From Gemmatimonadota bacterium (lineage in GTDB: Bacteria; Latescibacterota; UBA2968; UBA8231), in assembly GCA_009840005.1 (NCBI GenBank), contig VXOR01000058.1:1-41706 (forward strand): 41,706 bases of DNA, read 5' to 3'. The notes beneath the pieces were generated by a model. It did not search any database and had not been told where the DNA came from. It was given only the letters and a program-made list of their open reading frames with translations. Position numbers and translations under genes: made by a program. The first letter of the stretch is position 1; the number at the start of each line of letters is the position of its first letter. Of this stretch, positions 1 to 7,239 are shown piece by piece.

Positions 1-488
1 ATCCGGTCTTCGGTCGAAAGCGCCCGGAACTCGGCATACGAGATCCCCATTATCGCGAATAGAGATCGGTCGCTACCTATTTCGATCTCGAAACGCGGTA
101 CGTGAGATGTGCGGACATGGATGACGCACTCATCGTACTTTTCCCACTTCACTTCTGGTTGGCCGCCCAGCTTCCCGTACACCACATAGATGCTCGTTAC
201 CGAGGGATTACGAGTGCTTTCAAAGACGCTGTTAGCGACGCTTCGCCAGCTATCGCCTTTCGTGAACTTCACTTCTATGCCGTACGTGCCAAGTATTATA
301 TCCGGGAATTGGTGAGGATGGGGAGAGAAATCTACTGACACCGCCTCTAGTTGGGGCATAGACGCAAGTTCAAGCCTTACCCTCTCCTCGAAGTCGCTGG
401 CCCGCTCATACGTCGCGCCTTGTTGCGCCTCGGATGTTAGGCGCTGACATAGCTCTGATAGCATTTCCTCAAACACGAGTACATCCAT
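1..488 (-). CDS. PD-(D/E)XK restriction-type endonuclease (5' part, runs off left edge)
   Basis: Reading the minus strand from ATG at 488 gives an open frame of 162 codons that reaches the window edge without a stop. The protein begins MDVLVFEEMLSELCQRL. Near residues 62-74 it carries FPDIILGTYGIEVK, a PD...E-x-K nuclease core (D63, E72, K74), preceded by an acidic helix (FEERVRLEL, about 33-41). A following YVVYGKLGG strand and HVRTSHVPRFEIE stretch resemble type II restriction endonucleases. It should cut DNA in the cytoplasm; the recognition site and any partner methyltransferase are not visible and could lie to the left. The start lies 29 bases beyond the end of ino1 on the same strand, with only a weak AGG as ribosome site. 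The nuclease fold is fairly safe; the restriction role is inference. Confidence 0.65.
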   Translation of the reverse strand, partial: MDVLVFEEMLSELCQRLTSEAQQGATYERASDFEERVRLELASMPQLEAVSVDFSPHPHQFPDIILGTYGIEVKFTKGDSWRSVANSVFESTRNPSVTSIYVVYGKLGGQPEVKWEKYDECVIHVRTSHVPRFEIEIGSDRSLFAIMGISYAEFRALSTEDR

Positions 489-517
489 AGTAAACCTACT
501 GATTGTAGCCCAAACAC

Positions 518-1831
518 CTAGTCGTAGTACTCTTGCCCCAAGTGGGTAATCAAATCTTCGCCCCGCAAGAAGCGCAGCGTGTTCTTGAGCTTCATTAGCT
601 GGATGAAGAGGTCGTGCTCGGGGTAGAGGTCGGGCGCGGTCATCGGGCTTTTGAAGTAAAACGAGAGCCACTCTTGGATCCCCGCCATTCCCGAGCGCTG
701 CGCCAAGTCGGCAAACAGCACCAAGTCCAAGACCAGCGGTGCGGCGAGAATCGAATCGCGGCAGAGGAAATCGACCTTGATCTGCATGGGCATGCCCATC
801 CAGCCGAAGATGTCAATGTTGTCCCAACCCTCCTTCTCGTCGCCGCGCGGCGGATAGTAGTTGATCCGCACCTTGTGGTAAATATCGCCGTAGAGCTGGG
901 GGTAGAGGTTGGGCTGCAAGATGAACTCCAGCACGTCGAGCTTGCTGACTTCCTTGGTCTTAAACGAATCGGGATCGTCGAGCACTTCGCCGTCGCGATT
1001 GCCCAAGATGTTGGTCGAAAACCAGCCCTGCACGCCGAGCATCCGCGCCTTGAGACCCGGGGCTAGCAGGGTCTTCATCAGGGTCTGACCAGTCTTGAAG
1101 TCCTTGCCGCCGATGGGCACGCCCTTTTGCCGGGCCAGTTCGACCATGGCCGGGACATCTACCGTCAAATTCGGCGCACCGTTTAGAAAGGGTACGCCTT
1201 CCTGTAGGGCGGCGTACGCGTAGATCATGCTCGGGGGGATGGCCGGGTGGTTTTCCTGGATGGCTTTTTCGAGGCTCTCGATCTCGTTGTGCACTTCGTG
1301 GTGCTCCATGAAAACCTCGGTGCTGCCGCACCAGATCATCACCAGCCGCTCGACGCCGTTGTCGGCCTTGAAGCGCTGGATGTCTTCGCGCACTTCCAGC
1401 ACGGCGTCCCACTTGCTCTTGGCGCTTTTGACGTTGGAGCCTTCGAGGCGGCGCACATAGTTGCGGTCGAAAACCGCGGGCATCGGCTTGACGGCCTTGA
1501 GCGGGTCCGCGATCTGGTCGAGCAGCCTCTGGTCCAAGACGCCGGCGTGGATGGCCGAGTCATAGGCGTCCTCTGGGAAGACGTCCCAGCCGCCGAAGAC
1601 TAGGCTGTCGATATCGGCCAGAGGCACGAAGTCCTTGATGAGCGGCGAGCGTCCTTCGGTGCGCTTGCCCAGGCGGATGGTGCCCATCTGGGTCAGCGAG
1701 CCGATGGGCTGGCCGATGCCGGCTTTGATGGCTTCGACGCCGGCGATAACCGTGGTGGCCACAGCGCCCATGCCGGGAATTAGGACGCCGAGTTTGCCCG
1801 TGGCCGGGGCGATGGATTTAGGTTGGTTCAC
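518..1831 (-). CDS. ino1: Inositol-3-phosphate synthase
   Basis: This 437-residue protein should convert glucose 6-phosphate to 1D-myo-inositol 3-phosphate using NAD+, in the cytoplasm. The N-terminal dinucleotide-binding turn is GVLIPGMGAVATTVIAG (15-31). NGAPNLTVDVP (about 217-227) and the active-site loop GGKDFKTGQT (241-250, with the catalytic-type lysine) are diagnostic of the family. The start is GTG, supported by AAAGGAG about eight bases upstream. The length fits bacterial and archaeal members. The product may feed phosphatidylinositol-type lipids or compatible solutes; nothing adjacent decides which. An AT-rich region with a promoter-like pair and a perfect inverted repeat lies upstream. 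Confidence 0.93.
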   Translation of the reverse strand: MNQPKSIAPATGKLGVLIPGMGAVATTVIAGVEAIKAGIGQPIGSLTQMGTIRLGKRTEGRSPLIKDFVPLADIDSLVFGGWDVFPEDAYDSAIHAGVLDQRLLDQIADPLKAVKPMPAVFDRNYVRRLEGSNVKSAKSKWDAVLEVREDIQRFKADNGVERLVMIWCGSTEVFMEHHEVHNEIESLEKAIQENHPAIPPSMIYAYAALQEGVPFLNGAPNLTVDVPAMVELARQKGVPIGGKDFKTGQTLMKTLLAPGLKARMLGVQGWFSTNILGNRDGEVLDDPDSFKTKEVSKLDVLEFILQPNLYPQLYGDIYHKVRINYYPPRGDEKEGWDNIDIFGWMGMPMQIKVDFLCRDSILAAPLVLDLVLFADLAQRSGMAGIQEWLSFYFKSPMTAPDLYPEHDLFIQLMKLKNTLRFLRGEDLITHLGQEYYD

Positions 1832-1870
1832 AGGAGTCTCCTTTGTATAGAAGAGTTATGTCATTCGCAT

Positions 1871-1898
1871 AAAATAGAAGGTTCTATTTATTGGACAA
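1871..1898 (-). promoter_or_regulatory. Possible promoter of ino1
   Basis: On the minus strand, TTGTCC (1898-1893) is followed after 16 bases by TATTTT (1876-1871), about 40 bases before the GTG start. It is a moderate match to a sigma-70 promoter in an AT-rich stretch. Confidence 0.4.
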
Positions 1899-1922
1899 AT
1901 TAATTATTACTATGTAATTAAT
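1899..1922. repeat. Perfect inverted repeat upstream of ino1 (operator candidate)
   Basis: ATTAATTA and TAATTAAT are perfect 8-base arms around an 8-base centre. The site abuts the putative -35 box of ino1 on its upstream side, where an activator or repressor could bind. No regulator gene lies beside it. Confidence 0.4.
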
Positions 1923-1950
1923 AGAAAAAATTTATATATTGCCCATGGAT

Positions 1951-2021
1951 GTTACGCATAGACCCCTAGGTATGGGATGCTGAGCGAAGCGAAGCATCTT
2001 ATACCCGGGCCTGTGCGTAAT
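1951..2021. repeat. Small inverted-repeat element, GTTACGCA family, copy 1
   Basis: The 71-base element begins GTTACGCA and ends TGCGTAAT (7 of 8 complementary). Inside it GGTATGGGATGCT (1969 on) pairs imperfectly with AGCATCTTATACC, giving a nested hairpin. The same terminal sequence bounds the element at 12306-12431 and starts the copy at 18961. It lies between ino1 and dusB and has no coding content. It looks like a MITE or intergenic repeat without its own transposase. Confidence 0.6.
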
Positions 2022-2073
2022 ACCACTTACCCAGTTAAACAGGACGGGAGCGGAAATTGCAGAGTAATGGGAA

Positions 2074-3069
2074 TCAGGCGGCGAGGCGTTCTGGGTCGGT
2101 GTCGCGCAGTTCCGCGAGGCGATCCAACAAGGGATCTAGTTCCTTGTAGCTAGCCAGCTCGGCTCTGCGCTGCGCTGCGCCGCGCAAACCGCGGAAGTAC
2201 CCAGCGTAGTGGCGTCGCATGCCGACTAGGGCCCCTTGCGGGCCGTCGTGCTCAACGGCTAGGCGTAGGTGCTTGAGGCACAGTTCGGCGCGCTCCTGAC
2301 AGCTTGGTTCGGGCAAGAACGCACCCGTCTTTAGATAGTGCTGGGATTCGCGGAAAATCCACGGGTGGCGGATGGCACCGCGGCCGATCATCACCCCGTC
2401 GCACCCCGTGCTGTCGAAGGCGTATTTGACCATCTGCGGCGAGGTCACGTCGCCGTTGAGAATGATCGGTATGGAGACCGCGGCCTTGACCTTGGGGATC
2501 CACTCGTAGTCCACCGCGCCCTTGTGGCCTTGTGCGCGGGTGCGGCAGTGAATGGCCAGCGCCTGCACGCCCAGATCTTCGAGCATCTGCGCTACTTCGA
2601 CGATGCGGATGCTCTGCTGGTCCCAGCCGAGGCGGGTTTTTACGGTCACCGGCAGGTGCGTCGCGCCGATGACGCGCGAGACGACCTCCTTCATCTGCGG
2701 CAAGTCGCGCAACAGCCCGGCCCCGGCTCCGCGCAAGGCCACATTGCTCACCCAGCAGCCGCAGTTGATGTCGATGAAGTCTGGGTTCTGCGCGCTGGCG
2801 ATCTCAGCGGCTTTCTCCATAGACAGCGAAGCCGCGCCGTAGAGCTGGATCGCCAAGGGCCGCTCGGCTTCTGCAAAGCGCAGCTTGCGAAAAGCGCGGC
2901 GCGGCCCGTTGGGGTCTTCGCGCAGCAGCCCCTCGGCATTGACGAATTCGGTATAGACGATGTCGGCTCCCAGTTCCCGGCAAATTAGGCGGAACGGTAG
3001 CTCGGAGACATCCTCCATGGGCGCGAGCAGGATGCCGGGATCAGCGGTTATAGGGCCGATGCGGAACAT
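2074..3069 (-). CDS. dusB: tRNA-dihydrouridine synthase (DusB type)
   Basis: This 331-residue FMN enzyme should reduce uridine to dihydrouridine in tRNA. It shows the TIM-barrel start LLAPMEDVSELPFRL (about 14-28), the catalytic loop DINCGCWVSNVALRGAG (100-116), VKTRLGW (substrate and FMN binding), HCRTRAQ, and the phosphate-binding end NGDV...DGVMIGRGA. The usual loop is GCP; here the presumed catalytic cysteine (C105) is followed by Trp, a variant I recall from some other lineages. The length is normal. It is followed downstream by an inverted-repeat element rather than another gene, so it may be transcribed with the NIPSNAP/cyclo-ligase pair upstream. Confidence 0.93.
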   Translation of the reverse strand: MFRIGPITADPGILLAPMEDVSELPFRLICRELGADIVYTEFVNAEGLLREDPNGPRRAFRKLRFAEAERPLAIQLYGAASLSMEKAAEIASAQNPDFIDINCGCWVSNVALRGAGAGLLRDLPQMKEVVSRVIGATHLPVTVKTRLGWDQQSIRIVEVAQMLEDLGVQALAIHCRTRAQGHKGAVDYEWIPKVKAAVSIPIILNGDVTSPQMVKYAFDSTGCDGVMIGRGAIRHPWIFRESQHYLKTGAFLPEPSCQERAELCLKHLRLAVEHDGPQGALVGMRRHYAGYFRGLRGAAQRRAELASYKELDPLLDRLAELRDTDPERLAA

Positions 3070-3073
3070 TGTT

Positions 3074-3171
3074 TAGCGATTCTAAATCGTTCGTAAAATA
3101 ATCCGCAGATGGACGCAGATGGACGCAGAATAGTATCACAAGACGATCCGAATAGTCATTCAGGATTGCTA
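3074..3171. repeat. Inverted-repeat element, AGGATTGCTA family, copy A
   Basis: The element spans about 98 bases. The left end TAGCGATTCT is an 8-of-10 match to TAGCAATCCT, and the right end is AGGATTGCTA. The interior carries a tandem ATGGACGC-AG motif (two copies) after ATCCGCAG and then AATAGTA. A second copy with perfect ends is at 8350-8454. The CTA at the right end is the reverse complement of the TAG stop of the NIPSNAP-like gene, and the left end sits five bases from the dusB start. Confidence 0.65.
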
Positions 3172-3483
3172 TTTCAGGGTCGAATAGGGCAATGCTTTCA
3201 TCACGCGTACTTCCCGTCGGCGGATTAGCGGCCGGATCTGATCGACGATCTTGGCCCATTCCGGGCTGCCGTAATAGGCTTCAATCGCCTTGTCGCGGGC
3301 CTTGGCGTTGGGAAAGGCGCGAATCCAGATGAACTCGTCATCGCGGTCGGGATTTTCCCACGCGGCGACAAACGTCACGCCGTACTTGGACATAAAGCGG
3401 CGCGCCTTGGCAAAGCCGGCGCGGAATTTCTTTTTGTTATCGGCTCCCTTGTGGAAGCGGTAGATGCGCAGTTCGTAGATCAT
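3169..3483 (-). CDS. NIPSNAP-family / dimeric alpha-beta barrel protein
   Basis: The product has 104 residues from ATG at 3483. It begins MIYELRIYRFHKG, the typical NIPSNAP opening, followed by WENPDRDDEFIWIRAF and a helix EAYYGSPEWAKI. This is a small ferredoxin-like alpha-beta barrel, usually a dimer; its biochemical role is unknown. A longer reading exists but runs through the cyclo-ligase gene and is not real. The start is fixed by AAGGAGGA eight bases upstream and by an ATGA overlap with the cyclo-ligase stop, which indicates translational coupling. The stop codon lies inside the right end of repeat element A. Confidence 0.82.
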   Translation of the reverse strand: MIYELRIYRFHKGADNKKKFRAGFAKARRFMSKYGVTFVAAWENPDRDDEFIWIRAFPNAKARDKAIEAYYGSPEWAKIVDQIRPLIRRREVRVMKALPYSTLK

Positions 3484-4076
3484 GCGGTTCCTCCTTGGTA
3501 AATGGCGGTTTCGGCGACGACCATGTCCACGGGCACGTCGTGCGGCTCGCCGGGAATGCAGTCTAGGACTAGCTCGTCGTAGCACAGCCCTATTTTGACG
3601 GTTTGCACCTGCGCTAGAAAGCGGTCGTAGTAGCCGCCGCCCCAGCCGATGCGCTGCCCACGCCGGTCAAAGGCAAGGCCCGGTACTACGACCAAGTCAA
3701 TGCGAGCTTCTGCGGGCAGCCAAGTGGCCGCGGCCGGATCGGGTTGCGCCAGCCCCCACGGGCCGATGACGAGTTGGTCTAGGCCGTCGATCAGCGCGTG
3801 GGCCAGCGTCTTGGTGCCCGGCATCACTACCGGCACGGCCACGCGTTTGCCCTGCTTTAAGCAAGCGCCAATCAACGTGCGAGTATCGACCTCGTTTTCC
3901 TTGCTAGAGACATAGGTGTGGACGAGTTTGGCCCGGCGGTACGCCTCCAAGCCCAAGACCTGCCCTAATATGGCCTGCCCGCCGACATCTACTTGGCCGC
4001 GGTCCAAACCCATGTGCACAGCTAGGACGCGCTTTCTGAGCCGTTCTTTGCAAGTGTGCGCCGCCTCCTTCTCCAT
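3480..4076 (-). CDS. 5-formyltetrahydrofolate cyclo-ligase
   Basis: This enzyme should convert 5-formyl-THF and ATP to 5,10-methenyl-THF in one-carbon metabolism. The signature is strong: KERLRKRVLA near the N-terminus, then VVVPGLAFDRRGQRIGWGGGYYDRFL, the conserved ATP-binding and substrate segment, then GEPHDVPVDMVV near the end. I place the start at ATG 4076 (198 residues, normal for the family). In-frame TTG 4112 and ATG 4085 exist, but TTGACG at 4112 and TATTAT at 4089 look like promoter boxes 17 bases apart, which would put transcription start at the A of ATG 4076. That implies a leaderless message. The gene overlaps the NIPSNAP-like gene by four bases. A formate-THF ligase elsewhere in the window serves the same pathway. 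Confidence 0.88.
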   Translation of the reverse strand: MEKEAAHTCKERLRKRVLAVHMGLDRGQVDVGGQAILGQVLGLEAYRRAKLVHTYVSSKENEVDTRTLIGACLKQGKRVAVPVVMPGTKTLAHALIDGLDQLVIGPWGLAQPDPAAATWLPAEARIDLVVVPGLAFDRRGQRIGWGGGYYDRFLAQVQTVKIGLCYDELVLDCIPGEPHDVPVDMVVAETAIYQGGTA

Positions 4077-4083
4077 AGGTACC

Positions 4084-4112
4084 ATAATACTGGCACCTAG
4101 AAAGGGCGTCAA
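4084..4112 (-). promoter_or_regulatory. Promoter of the cyclo-ligase gene (probably leaderless)
   Basis: On the minus strand, TTGACG (4112-4107), a 17-base spacer and TATTAT (4089-4084) give a near-consensus sigma-70 promoter. The expected start of transcription, seven or eight bases beyond the -10 box, coincides with the ATG at 4076. Confidence 0.6.
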
Positions 4113-4129
4113 GCGCGTGTGGCACCTAG
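4091..4129. repeat. Direct repeat TGGCACCTAG in a divergent promoter region
   Basis: TGGCACCTAG occurs at 4091-4100 and again at 4120-4129, exactly 29 bases apart. One copy is inside the cyclo-ligase promoter spacer; the other is between the two divergent -35 boxes. CGTCAAGC (4107-4114) and GCTTGACG (4134-4141) form a surrounding inverted repeat that includes both -35 boxes. A shared operator is plausible. Confidence 0.4.
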
Positions 4130-4135
4130 GATTGC

Positions 4136-4164
4136 TTGACGAATATGAGCCTTTCCCCTAGATT
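4136..4164 (+). promoter_or_regulatory. Possible promoter of uppS
   Basis: TTGACG (4136-4141), 17 bases, then TAGATT (4159-4164), a 4-of-6 match to the -10 consensus. It faces away from the cyclo-ligase promoter. Transcription would begin near 4171. Confidence 0.4.
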
Positions 4165-4273
4165 GACCAAGATACGCACGATGTTGTTTTCTCAAGGCGA
4201 AACGCGCCCAAATCTATCGACAGTGGCCGTGGATGGCCGCCACAGAAACCCACCAAATCATCCTTACTACACT

Positions 4274-5080
4274 ATGAGTGCTCAGGCTCTGCCGCTGGAA
4301 ATTTCTCCCCGCGAATACCACCCGGTAAAACCCCTCCATCCCGAAGAGGACTTCCGCATCCAGCAGCGCCTCAAGGACGGGGGAAACCTGCCGCAACACA
4401 TCGCCATTATCATGGACGGCGATAGGCGCTGGGCCGTCGAGCGCAATCTGCCCAAGACCGAGGGGCATCGCTTTGGCCGCGAATCCGTGCGCGACATTGT
4501 CCGCGCCTGCGGCCAACTGCAAATTGAGGCACTGACCCTGTACACCTTTTCGACGGAGAACTGGTCCCGGCCCGAAGCGGAAGTCGAAGAGTTGATGCAG
4601 TGGCTGCACGAGTCGCTGCGCGACGAAGTGTCGGAACTGCACGAAAACAACGTATCGCTCAACGCCATCGGCCGCACCGACGCATTGTCGCCGACCATCC
4701 AATTGGCCCTAGAGCACGCCCTCGCTCAGACCAAAGACAACACCGGCCTCAAGCTCAACTTGGCGCTCAACTACGGGGGCCGCACTGAGCTCGTCGATGC
4801 CTTTCGCAAGCTGGCCGCCGAAGTGGCGGCTGGCCAGCTCGCCCCAGAAGACATTGACGAGGAACAAATCAGCGGTGCCCTCTATACTGCCGACTTACCC
4901 GACCCGGATTTGTTGATCCGCACCAGCGGCGAAATGCGGCTGAGCAACTTCCTTCCTTGGCAAATGGTCTATACGGAGATTTGCTTTGTCGGCGATGTGC
5001 ATTGGCCGGATTTTCGCCGCCAGCATCTCTACGAAGCCATTGCCGCCTATCAACAGCGACAGAGGCGCTTTGGCGGCTGA
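4274..5080 (+). CDS. uppS: Isoprenyl (undecaprenyl) diphosphate synthase
   Basis: This cis-prenyltransferase builds the C55 lipid carrier for peptidoglycan. From ATG 4274 it has 268 residues. HIAIIMDGDRRWA (42-54) is the active-site segment, with D48 as the Mg/diphosphate aspartate. FSTENWSRP and the C-terminal LIRTSGEMRLSNFLPWQ (arginine, serine and glutamate of the IPP site) are intact. The usual MDGN is MDGD here; the following Arg is common in relatives, but Asn to Asp is unusual. The start is uncertain: ATG 4181 and TTG 4136 are in frame, none has a clear ribosome site, and the extra N-terminal residues look non-conserved. It is the first gene of uppS-cdsA-rseP-queG. Confidence 0.93.
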   Translation: MSAQALPLEISPREYHPVKPLHPEEDFRIQQRLKDGGNLPQHIAIIMDGDRRWAVERNLPKTEGHRFGRESVRDIVRACGQLQIEALTLYTFSTENWSRPEAEVEELMQWLHESLRDEVSELHENNVSLNAIGRTDALSPTIQLALEHALAQTKDNTGLKLNLALNYGGRTELVDAFRKLAAEVAAGQLAPEDIDEEQISGALYTADLPDPDLLIRTSGEMRLSNFLPWQMVYTEICFVGDVHWPDFRRQHLYEAIAAYQQRQRRFGG

Positions 5081-5906
5081 CACCGCGGCAGCGGCCTCCG
5101 GTTTACGCCAGCGCACCCTCGCGGCTGTCGTATTCGTACCGGCGATCCTCTTGCTGGTCGAAGGGGCTAGCTGGGGAATCTTTCTGTTGGTGTTGGCCGT
5201 GGCCGTGCGCTGCTCGTGGGAATACCACCACATCTTAGAGGAGGCAGGCTACCGACCCATCCGCCTACCGGGCAGCTTGTTGGTCTTGGGGCTGTGTAGC
5301 TACTTCTGGCGCCAGGGCACGGGCGACGATCTCACTGCGCTGCTGATGGCGGCCATCTTGCTGGTTGTGGTGTGGACCTTGTTCCAGGGCACGGAGCGCT
5401 ATGCAGCTAACGCTTTTCTGACATTGGGCGGTGTGCTCTTCTTTGGCATTTTGGGCAGTGCGCCACTGCTGCTTTTCCAAGCGGCTGGTAGGGGCGAGGA
5501 GGCTCATCACTTGGTGGCTGTGCTCTTTCTCTGCATCTGGCTCACGGATTCTGGGGCGTACTTCAGCGGTCGGTTTTGGGGCCGGGTCAAGCTGGCACCG
5601 GCGATCAGCCCTAATAAGACGCGGATCGGGTGCATTGGCGGCGTGGTCGGCAGCGCCCTGCCCCTACCCTTGGGCTTTTTGTTGCCCTCCTTTTCCACCG
5701 CGTCGCTGCTGGGGCTTTTGCTCGTCGCAGGGATTGGTGCGCAGGTGGGCGATTTGGTGGAGTCGGCCTTTAAGCGCGACATGGGCATCAAGGACGCGCC
5801 GATGCTAATCCCTGGCCACGGCGGCCTGCTCGACCGCTTTGACTCTTATTTTTTGGCCTTTCCGCTGGCGTATCTCTACGTGGATGTGGTGGCCGTTTTT
5901 TCCTGA
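5070..5906 (+). CDS. cdsA: Phosphatidate cytidylyltransferase
   Basis: This integral membrane enzyme makes CDP-diacylglycerol from phosphatidate and CTP for phospholipid synthesis. The protein is a string of hydrophobic helices ending in the family signature SAFKRDMGIKDAPMLIPGHG followed by GLLDR near the C-terminus. PAISPNKTRIGCIGG upstream is also typical. I choose the TTG at 5070 (278 residues), which overlaps the end of uppS by 11 bases and has AGAGG just upstream. The frame is open back to 4986, but that part only duplicates uppS coding sequence. The tight overlap indicates coupled translation. Confidence 0.92.
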   Translation: MAADTAAAASGLRQRTLAAVVFVPAILLLVEGASWGIFLLVLAVAVRCSWEYHHILEEAGYRPIRLPGSLLVLGLCSYFWRQGTGDDLTALLMAAILLVVVWTLFQGTERYAANAFLTLGGVLFFGILGSAPLLLFQAAGRGEEAHHLVAVLFLCIWLTDSGAYFSGRFWGRVKLAPAISPNKTRIGCIGGVVGSALPLPLGFLLPSFSTASLLGLLLVAGIGAQVGDLVESAFKRDMGIKDAPMLIPGHGGLLDRFDSYFLAFPLAYLYVDVVAVFS

Positions 5907-5919
5907 GATGGATTAGAGT

Positions 5920-7230
5920 ATGCTCGATACCCTCACTACTATTGCCTCGTTTCTCATCGCCTTAGGCGTCTTGGTTTTTGTCCACGAGTTGGGCCACTTT
6001 CTGGTCGCCAAATGGGCGGGCATCCGCGTCGAGCGCTTCTCGTTGGGCTACCCGCCCAAAATGATTGGCTTTACCCGCGGCGAAACCGAGTATTGTATCT
6101 CTTGGATCCCCTTTGGCGGCTATGTCAAGGTAGCTGGCATGGCCGATGTGGGCAGCGAGGAAACCACTGGCGCGCACTGGGAATTTCCCTCTAGGTCGGT
6201 GGGAATCCGCATGGCGGTCATCGCCGCCGGTCCGGCTATGAATTTCCTCTTCGCATTCGCAGCCCTGATCTTTCTCTTCAGCGTCTATGGAATCGACACC
6301 TTCGATAGCACCCGCGTCAGCCCCCAAGAGAATTCCCTCGCCGCCGAGGTCGGTCTGGTGCGCGGCGACCGCGTGCGCTCCGTCGGAAACACGCCCGTCG
6401 GCAATGCCTACGAGCTAGCTAGCTCTTTGGACGAGATCGCAAGCCGCGGTGCTACGCTCGAAGTCGAACGCGACGGCATCCTCTTGAACTACGACCTACC
6501 GCCCGCAGGAGACGAGGGCTACGGCGTGCAGCTCATGCGCCCCACAACGGTAGGGCACGTTGAGCCTAGGACGCCAGCCGATAGCCTCGGCTTGCAAGCG
6601 GGCGACATCATCCGCGCCGTCGGCCAAGCTCCGGTCGTGAGCTGGGCCGAAATGAGCGAGGAAATCCGCCGCTATCCGGGCGAGACGATTCCGTTGGTTT
6701 GGGAACGCGACGGCCAGCGCATGGAGCAGCTCATTACCCCGGCGGCCCACCCCGAGGGCGACGCGTTCGTGGGTCGCATTGGCATCGGCCCGCAGGCGAC
6801 GCGCCACACCGTCGGGCTGGACCGAGCGGTGGTGCTGGGAGGGTTGGGAGTGTACAATGCTTCTTGGCTGATCCTCGACTTTTTGGGCGAACTTTTCCAA
6901 GGCGATCGCTCGACCGATGAACTGGGCGGCCCCTTGCGTATCGCCCAGCTAGCCGGACAGACTGCCGAGCAGGGCTTGGACTCCTTCGTTCGCTTTCTCG
7001 CCATACTCAGCGTCAACTTGGCGATTATCAACCTCCTGCCCATCCCCGTGCTCGACGGCGGCCACCTGACCTTCCTCACGCTGGAGGGCATCATGGGCCG
7101 ACCGCTCTCGTTGCGCCAGCGCGAGATCTTTCAGCAGATCGGCTTGGCCATCATGCTGTTCATCATGGTGCTAGTCACGTTCAACGACCTCAATCAGATG
7201 GTCTTCCGCCGCATCGCGGAGATGTTCTAG
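5920..7230 (+). CDS. rseP: RIP site-2 zinc metalloprotease
   Basis: This 436-residue intramembrane protease cleaves transmembrane anti-sigma factors or remnant signal peptides. The zinc site HELGH is at residues 22-26 in the first membrane helix, and the third ligand is in LDGG (D379) in a late helix. FGGYVKVAG follows the first helix as in other RseP proteins. Two PDZ-like units are visible, around 105-180 (SLAAEVGLVRGDRV) and 195-270 (ADSLGLQAGDIIRAV). It starts 13 bases after cdsA. The classical uppS-cdsA-dxr-rseP order lacks dxr here. Confidence 0.94.
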   Translation: MLDTLTTIASFLIALGVLVFVHELGHFLVAKWAGIRVERFSLGYPPKMIGFTRGETEYCISWIPFGGYVKVAGMADVGSEETTGAHWEFPSRSVGIRMAVIAAGPAMNFLFAFAALIFLFSVYGIDTFDSTRVSPQENSLAAEVGLVRGDRVRSVGNTPVGNAYELASSLDEIASRGATLEVERDGILLNYDLPPAGDEGYGVQLMRPTTVGHVEPRTPADSLGLQAGDIIRAVGQAPVVSWAEMSEEIRRYPGETIPLVWERDGQRMEQLITPAAHPEGDAFVGRIGIGPQATRHTVGLDRAVVLGGLGVYNASWLILDFLGELFQGDRSTDELGGPLRIAQLAGQTAEQGLDSFVRFLAILSVNLAIINLLPIPVLDGGHLTFLTLEGIMGRPLSLRQREIFQQIGLAIMLFIMVLVTFNDLNQMVFRRIAEMF

Positions 7231-7239
7231 TGGCCCGGC

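Noticed and set aside
102..338. Plus-strand ORF of 78 codons
   Set aside because: It is antisense to the nuclease frame, which has a recognisable catalytic core; the plus-strand product has no family features.
2338..2988. Long plus-strand ORF of 216 codons
   Set aside because: Mirror frame of dusB; the minus-strand protein is fully conserved.
3101..3135. Tandem CGCAGATGG units as a CRISPR or VNTR
   Set aside because: Only two units without spacers, and the same block recurs inside a second inverted-repeat element, so it is part of a dispersed repeat.
4110..4112. TTG at 4112 as start of the cyclo-ligase gene
   Set aside because: The TTG is part of a -35 box (TTGACG) with a -10 box 17 bases on; residues before M at 4076 are not conserved in the family.
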